DNA from: Streptomyces cyaneus
GTDB taxonomy: Bacteria > Actinomycetota > Actinomycetes > Streptomycetales > Streptomycetaceae
Assembly (NCBI RefSeq): GCF_004028635.1
Contig: NZ_ML138678.1
Location: 1,496,810-1,560,809, forward strand
Length of the DNA stretch: 64,000 bases
Direction: 5' to 3'
The notes beneath the pieces were generated by a model. That model did no database searches. It was not told where the DNA came from and saw nothing but the letters and a program-made list of their open reading frames with translations. A program made the position numbers and the translations under genes. Below, in pieces: positions 59,409 to 64,000 of the stretch; position 1 is the first letter of the stretch, and the number at the start of each line of letters is the position of its first letter.

Positions 59409-59879
59409 ATGACGACCACGCCCACAGCCGACTGGCTCCGCCTCGACCAGCAGATCTGCTTCTCCCTGAACGCCGCGTCGCGCGCCTTCGGCGGCGTCTA
59501 CCGCGTGGTGCTGAAGGACCTGGGGCTCACCTATCCGCAGTACCTGGTGATGCTGGTGCTGTGGGAGCACGGCGACCTGCCCGTGAAGAAGCTCGGCGAA
59601 CACCTGCGCCTCGACTCCGGCACGCTGTCACCGCTGCTCAAGCGGCTGGAGGTGGCCGGACTGGTACGCCGGGAGCGCAGCGCGCGCGACGAGCGCTCGG
59701 TGGAGGTGCGGCTGACGGAGGAGGGGGCCGCGTTGCGCGAGCGGGCCCTTCAGGTGCCGCGCCGGATCGCCACGGCGACGGGCTTCGACGTCGACGAGAT
59801 CCGCGAGCTGCGGGCACGGCTGGATCAGCTCACCGAGGCGCTGGATGCGGCGGCGGTGGAGGAGGCGGCAGCGGAGTAG
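59409..59879 (+). CDS. ohrR: OhrR, MarR-family organic peroxide sensor
   Basis: 156 residues. MarR winged helix ([44 protein letters not shown]). The peroxide-sensing cysteine is Cys17 in [16 protein letters not shown], and the helix [22 protein letters not shown] is typical. Oxidation of this cysteine releases DNA and derepresses ohr. ATG at 59409 has GGAGG only 1 base away; ATG at 59382 ([12 protein letters not shown]) would give 165 residues and sit at the operator edge, so the true start is open. Confidence 0.93.
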   Translation: MTTTPTADWLRLDQQICFSLNAASRAFGGVYRVVLKDLGLTYPQYLVMLVLWEHGDLPVKKLGEHLRLDSGTLSPLLKRLEVAGLVRRERSARDERSVEVRLTEEGAALRERALQVPRRIATATGFDVDEIRELRARLDQLTEALDAAAVEEAAAE

Positions 59880-59927
59880 GCGGCGTCCGCGCGGGCGCGG
59901 GCGCAGGTGGGGCGCGGCCGTAGTTGG

Positions 59928-59970
59928 GGTGCGGACGCGGGCGAAGGTGAGGTGCGGACGCGGGCGAAGG
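59928..59970. repeat. Short direct repeat, 20 bases x 2
   Basis: GGTGCGGACGCGGGCGAAGG occurs at 59928-59947 and 59951-59970 (23-base period), in the non-coding gap downstream of ohrR. Confidence 0.7.
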
Positions 59971-60177
59971 CGGGGCGGGTGCATAGCCGGGCTGGACATT
60001 AGCGGCGTATCACCATCAATTAGGCGTTCATCCGACATACGATCGGGCCGCGTACCCCCTGAAATGCCGCTGCCCGCGAGTGAACCGGTCGCATGCTCCG
60101 GCCGTCTTCCGGAACGGGCCCAGTCCCGCTTCACGAGTGATTACCCCTCATTCCTGCGATTCCGGATCGTGGCCCCC

Positions 60178-61818
60178 ATGTCCCCTCACCCCCCTCACCG
60201 TCCTCACGCTCCTCGCGCCCCTCACGACACGCACGCCCCACAGGTCGGCATCGTCGTCATCGGCTACAACGACGCCGCGCATGTGACGACGGCCGTCCGC
60301 TCGGCGTTGGCGCAGGGTCCCGTGGTCCGTGAGGTCGTCGCCGTCGACGACTGCTCGACGGACGGGAGCGCGGAACTGCTCACCCGTCTCGCCGCGACCG
60401 AACCGCGCGTGAAGGTGGTCCGGCGCCGGGTCAACAGCGGCGGCTGCGGCAGCCCGCGCAACACCGGGCTCGACCGGGTGACCTCGCCGTACGTGATGTT
60501 CCTGGACAGCGACGACGTACTCCCGCCGGGCGCGGTGGACGCGCTGCTCGCGGCGGCGAGGGGGGCGTGCGCGGACGTGGCGAGCGGGCTGTGCGTGCGG
60601 CGGGAGCTGCCCGAGGGGCGCGAGGTGCCATGGCAGGCGCCTCTTTACGCCGCGCACGCCGTGCTTGAGCGCCCTGCGCAGCGCCCGCGCCTGGTCCACG
60701 ACACGCTCTGCGTCAACAAGCTCTACCGCACGGACTTCCTCCGCGGCCACGGCATCCGTTTCCCCGAAGGCCGCTTCCTCTACGAGGACTTCGTCTTCAC
60801 CGCGCGCGTGCTCGCCGCCGGGCCGCGCCTCGCGCTCGTCCCGGACCGGGTGTACGTCTGGCACGTGCGGCGCTTTGCCGACCGACTGTCGATCTCCCTG
60901 GACCGCGCCGGCATCACCAACTGGCAGGCGCGCACGGAGGCGAGCCGGCTGGCGTACGACATCCTGCTGGGCGCCGGCCAGAAGGAACTCGCACGGGCGG
61001 CACGCGCCAAGTTCCTCGACCACGAACTGCGGCTGTACGCACGCGAGTTGGGGTTGCACGACCCGCCCTACCAGCGCGCGTGGTGGGCACACACGCGGGC
61101 GTACCTCGCGGAGTACGACGCGTCCGACTGGGCCCACAACCCCACCGCCCCCGGACGCCTCATCGGCCGCGTCGTCCTGTCCTCCCCCGAGCCCCGCGAC
61201 CTGCCCCGCCTCAGGGACCTGGCCTCCCGCCCGGCCCGCCTCCTGCCTCCCTACACCCACACCCCGGACGGCACCCCCATCTGGTCGGCCGACCTGCCCG
61301 AGGTCACCCTGGAGCCGCTGCTGACCCGCCCCGTCCGCCTCCTCCCCCTCGCCGTCGACGCGGAACTGCGCCCACGCGCGCGTGCCGCACTCCTGCGGCT
61401 ACGCCTGCACGAGCTGTACGGCCGGGTCGCGCACGCGGGACCGGAGGCGCTGGAGGTGGAGTGGCGGTGCCGGGAGACGGGACGCGCAACGGTTCGGCGT
61501 ACGACGGTGACGCTCACACCTTCGGCCGACGGCATCTGGTCGGCGGAGACGGCAGTCCAGTGGACCGCGTTCGAGGCGGGCACCTGGGAGCTGCGGCTAC
61601 GGGTGCGCTTCCGAGGCGGCGCACACCGCGAGGTCACGGCGCACGCCCTCTCGGGCGCCGGTCTGCTGCGCCGTCGCGCCGTGGTCAGCACCCGTCACGC
61701 CGTAGTACTCGTACAGCCATACGCCACACACTCGGGAGCGCTGGCACTACGCGTGGCCCCGGGTTTACGGGGCGTTATGTCAGTGGTCCACGGCAGACTC
61801 CGACGCCTGCTTCACTGA
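60178..61818 (+). CDS. GT2 family glycosyltransferase with C-terminal beta-rich domain
   Basis: 546 residues. GT-A family 2 domain (~20-250): VGIVVIGYNDAAHVTTAVRS, DDCSTDGSAELL, and FLDSDDVLPPG; then ILYEDFVF-like LYEDFVFTARVLAAGP and WHVRR, close to the GT2 halves of the three upstream fusions but without a TagF domain. The last ~170 residues (VRLLPLAVDAELRPRARAAL ... ALEVEWRCRETGRATVRRTT) look beta-rich and may bind glycan. ATG at 60178 begins a His/Pro-rich start; GTG at 60169 is an alternative. Same strand as galE, 63 bp upstream of it. Confidence 0.8.
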   Translation: MSPHPPHRPHAPRAPHDTHAPQVGIVVIGYNDAAHVTTAVRSALAQGPVVREVVAVDDCSTDGSAELLTRLAATEPRVKVVRRRVNSGGCGSPRNTGLDRVTSPYVMFLDSDDVLPPGAVDALLAAARGACADVASGLCVRRELPEGREVPWQAPLYAAHAVLERPAQRPRLVHDTLCVNKLYRTDFLRGHGIRFPEGRFLYEDFVFTARVLAAGPRLALVPDRVYVWHVRRFADRLSISLDRAGITNWQARTEASRLAYDILLGAGQKELARAARAKFLDHELRLYARELGLHDPPYQRAWWAHTRAYLAEYDASDWAHNPTAPGRLIGRVVLSSPEPRDLPRLRDLASRPARLLPPYTHTPDGTPIWSADLPEVTLEPLLTRPVRLLPLAVDAELRPRARAALLRLRLHELYGRVAHAGPEALEVEWRCRETGRATVRRTTVTLTPSADGIWSAETAVQWTAFEAGTWELRLRVRFRGGAHREVTAHALSGAGLLRRRAVVSTRHAVVLVQPYATHSGALALRVAPGLRGVMSVVHGRLRRLLH

Positions 61819-61881
61819 CACTGACACCGGCGTCACTGATCACGGACGACCACAGGCCCACTGACGAGGGGACGGCCGCAC

Positions 61882-62862
61882 ATGACCTGGCTGATCACCG
61901 GCGGCGCCGGTTACATCGGAGCGCACGTCGTACGGGCGATGACCGAGGCGGGCGAGCAAGCCGTGGTGTACGACGACCTGTCCACCGGCATCGCCGACCG
62001 GGTGCCCGACGGCGTCCCGCTGGTCGTCGGCTCGACCCTGGACGGTGAGCGCGTCGCCCGCGCCTTGGCCGACCACGGTGTGACCGGCGTGGTCCACCTT
62101 GCGGCGAAGAAGCAGGTCGGCGAGTCGGTCGACCTCCCCCTGCACTACTACCGGGAGAACGTCGAGGGCCTGCGCGTCCTGCTGGAGGCCGTGACGGCGG
62201 CGGACGTACCGTCCTTCGTCTTCTCCTCCTCGGCCGCCGTGTACGGCATGCCGGACGTCGACCTCGTGACGGAGGAGACGCCGTGCGTGCCGATGTCGCC
62301 GTACGGGGAGACCAAGCTGGCGGGCGAGTGGCTGGTCCGCGCGACGGGCCGCGCGACGGGCCTGTCGACGGCATCGCTCCGCTACTTCAACGTGGCCGGC
62401 GCGGCCGCCCCGGAACTCGCCGACACCGGCGTCTTCAACCTCATCCCCATGGTCTTCGAGAAGCTCACGGAGAACGCGCCCCCGCGCATCTTCGGCGACG
62501 ACTACCCCACCCCCGACGGCACCTGCATCCGCGACTACATCCACGTCGTCGACCTGGCCGAGGCCCACGTGGCCACGGCCCGCGCCCTGCAGTCGTCCCC
62601 CGGCCACTCCCTCACCCTCAACATCGGCCGTGGGGAGGGTGTCTCGGTCCGCGAGATGATCGACATGATCAACGCCATCACCGGCTACGACCGCCCCCCG
62701 ACCGTCACCCCCCGCCGCCCCGGCGACCCGGCCCGCGTCGTCGCCTCCGCCGACCGCATCGCTACCGAGCTGGACTGGAAGGCCAAGCACGACGTCCAGG
62801 ACATGATCGCTTCGGCTTGGGAGGGGTGGGTGCGGGTGCATCCGGGGGCGGCGCGGAGCTGA
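61882..62862 (+). CDS. galE: UDP-glucose 4-epimerase
   Basis: 326 residues, short-chain dehydrogenase fold. NAD-binding GGAGYIG is at residues 7-13 and the catalytic Tyr141-Lys145 (SPYGETK), with FSSSAAVYG supplying the serine. It interconverts UDP-Glc/UDP-Gal and possibly the GlcNAc forms. Adjacent to glycosyltransferases, so it probably supplies UDP-Gal or UDP-GalNAc for the wall polymer. Confidence 0.92.
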   Translation: MTWLITGGAGYIGAHVVRAMTEAGEQAVVYDDLSTGIADRVPDGVPLVVGSTLDGERVARALADHGVTGVVHLAAKKQVGESVDLPLHYYRENVEGLRVLLEAVTAADVPSFVFSSSAAVYGMPDVDLVTEETPCVPMSPYGETKLAGEWLVRATGRATGLSTASLRYFNVAGAAAPELADTGVFNLIPMVFEKLTENAPPRIFGDDYPTPDGTCIRDYIHVVDLAEAHVATARALQSSPGHSLTLNIGRGEGVSVREMIDMINAITGYDRPPTVTPRRPGDPARVVASADRIATELDWKAKHDVQDMIASAWEGWVRVHPGAARS

Positions 62863-62877
62863 GCCTTGCGCCGGCTG

Positions 62878-62903
62878 AGCGGGTCAGCCAAGCGGGTCAG
62901 CCA
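62878..62903. repeat. 13-bp tandem duplication at the GNAT gene stop
   Basis: AGCGGGTCAGCCA occurs twice head-to-tail; the second copy contains the stop codon of the minus-strand acetyltransferase and the first repeats it just downstream. Confidence 0.7.
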
Positions 62904-63412
62904 AGAGGATGGCGGTAACGCAACTTGTTGAGCGAGGCCCCACCGGTGGTGTCCTCCACGGCATTGCCGTCCGCACGCCAGCCGGAGGCCTCGTAGAAGC
63001 GCCTGGCCCGTTCATTGTCTTCCAGCACCCACAAGGTGGCGTGCGTATAGTCGGCCTGCCTCAGGGCCGCCAACGTGGCCAACATCAACTGCTTGCCCAC
63101 CCCGGCGCTCCAGACCTCCGGCATCGCGTAGAGAGTGCCGATCTCCGCGACGGCAGGGTCCTCCTGAGACGCACCGAACCCCGAGAACCCGACGATTCCC
63201 ACCTCGGTCTCGGCCACCAGCACCGCCGACGAGGGCCACTGTGCCTCCGCGATACGCGTCTTCCATTCGGGCTCTTCGCGCCCTGGATCCATGGCGTCGA
63301 GGTAGTCCCGCGGAAGAAGACCGGCAAAGGCCGCCTGCCAGGAGCGCACGCGAACACCAGCGACCGCTGACGCGTCATCAGGCCGTGCCCGTCGAATCCG
63401 CATGGCTGTCAT
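62897..63412 (-). CDS. GNAT-family N-acetyltransferase
   Basis: 171 residues covering the GNAT fold: MRIRRARPDDASAVAGVRVRSWQAAFAGLLP (family start), the acetyl-CoA region EIGTLYAMPEVWSAGVGKQLML, and late NERARRFYEASGWRADG. The substrate is unknown; related proteins acetylate small amines, antibiotics or ribosomal proteins. Starts at 63412 or 63403 are both poor in ribosome-binding sites. Convergent with galE. Confidence 0.85.
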   Translation of the reverse strand: MTAMRIRRARPDDASAVAGVRVRSWQAAFAGLLPRDYLDAMDPGREEPEWKTRIAEAQWPSSAVLVAETEVGIVGFSGFGASQEDPAVAEIGTLYAMPEVWSAGVGKQLMLATLAALRQADYTHATLWVLEDNERARRFYEASGWRADGNAVEDTTGGASLNKLRYRHPLG

Positions 63413-63644
63413 TCTTCAAGGCGCCCCAGGTCGGGCCAAGTTCTTTTCCTGAGGGCAATGTCGAGGGGCGCGGGAGCGCAACTACGCTCAGCGGCGGCAC
63501 CGGCGATGAATGCGTCGAAATCGCGCTGCGCCCTGAGCGGCTGCTGACGTCGGCCGCGAGTGTTGTCGGCCAGCCTGCTGCACCTGGACCGCGACGGCAG
63601 TGCGCTACCGACCTGCGGGAATGCGGCTACGGCCCGGCTGTTGG

Positions 63645-64000
63645 TCAGGGCCGGTCTGGTCGGTCTGGCCGGTCGGGGCCGTCGGGCCGCTCGGGGCCGC
63701 GGCAGGGCAGGGTCTGGCTGTAGACGACGCTCGTGGTCGTGCTGCCGAAGCCGGCCAGCTCGTCCATGAGGGTCTCCAGGTGCTCCATCGAGGTCGCGGC
63801 CACCTTCAGGGTGTAGCAGTCGTCGCCGGTGGTGCGCAGGCACTCCAGGATCTCCCGCCGTTCGGCGAGCAGTCGGCGCAATGGCTGGTGGCGGTTGCCG
63901 GGGTACTTCAGCCGGACGACGGCGAGCACGGGGTAGCCGACCTTGGCCAGGTCGACCACGGCGTGGTAGCCCGTGATGACGCCCGACGACTCCAGACCCC
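63645..64000 (-). CDS. Lrp/AsnC-family transcriptional regulator, partial
   Basis: Only the C-terminal ~118 codons are present; the helix-turn-helix lies beyond base 64000. Visible is the end of the DNA-binding part (LESSGVITGYHAVVDLAKVG) and the RAM effector domain (YPVLAVVRLKYPGN ... ILECLRTTGDDCYTLKVAAT, then MEHLETLMDELAGFGSTTTSVVYSQ). The extreme C-terminus is a Pro-Asp-Arg repeat (RPDGPDRPDRPDRP) not typical of the family, encoded by a GGTCGGTCT-type microsatellite. Confidence 0.88.
   Translation of the reverse strand, partial: GLESSGVITGYHAVVDLAKVGYPVLAVVRLKYPGNRHQPLRRLLAERREILECLRTTGDDCYTLKVAATSMEHLETLMDELAGFGSTTTSVVYSQTLPCRGPERPDGPDRPDRPDRP

Overview
The window reads as a stretch of Streptomyces chromosome. 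GC content is very high, third codon positions are almost all G or C, and GTG and TTG starts occur. The gene order (a YqgE-like gene, murA, HU, malic enzyme, helD, an ECF sigma/anti-sigma pair ... narK-nnaR ... matAB ... ssrA-smpB-ctp-ftsX-ftsE ... prfB-pkaB-pkaA ... ohrB-ohrR) matches what I remember of the S. coelicolor SCO2948-SCO2990 region. Synteny-based names come from memory and were not looked up. Both ends are cut: a YqgE/AlgH gene at base 1 and an Lrp/AsnC regulator at base 64000.

Layout. 1-9.2 kb: core genes (murA, HU, NAD-malic enzyme, the RNA-polymerase recycling factor HelD), an ECF sigma factor coupled to its zinc anti-sigma factor, and a CGNR-finger regulator. 9.2-12.8 kb: a block of dispersed repeats, then nitrate uptake (narK) with its HemD-like regulator nnaR. 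12.8-19 kb: a Pro/Gln-tailed membrane protein and a tightly coupled operon for an extracellular amino-sugar polymer (matA, matB and an acyltransferase). 19-26.2 kb: a LysR/MFS divergent pair, a P450, and a GH31 alpha-xylosidase/LacI pair with two palindromic operators. 26.3-27.0 kb: an unexplained gene-free array of 113-bp tandem repeats, each predicted to fold into three hairpins. 27-32.3 kb: a PBP4-type carboxypeptidase, a secreted esterase, a DUF4232 lipoprotein, a 51-residue membrane peptide and an internally duplicated unknown protein. 32.4-39 kb: tmRNA, SmpB, an S41 protease, FtsX, FtsE, a tiny zinc-ribbon membrane protein, a sortase-anchored protein and RF2. 39-46.2 kb: two membrane-type Ser/Thr kinases (pkaB, pkaA) and a divergent FHA/FtsK-like ATPase. 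46.4-50.1 kb: a sugar ABC importer without its own ATPase. 50.2-62.9 kb: a wall-glycopolymer region (three tandem GT2-TagF fusions, a multispanning GT-C-like protein, a further GT2 and galE), interrupted by ohrB/ohrR.

How the genes fit together. Much of the window serves the cell envelope: peptidoglycan precursor (murA) and trimming (PBP4), FtsEX-controlled hydrolysis, a PNAG-like surface polymer (matAB), a sortase substrate and probably a teichoic-acid-like polymer. Kinase-FHA signalling sits next to division genes. The best candidates for something undescribed are the 113-bp structured repeat array (26341-26760), the three GT2-TagF paralogues that differ at the catalytic HGTPLK histidine, and an ABC permease carrying a large extracytoplasmic beta-type insertion.
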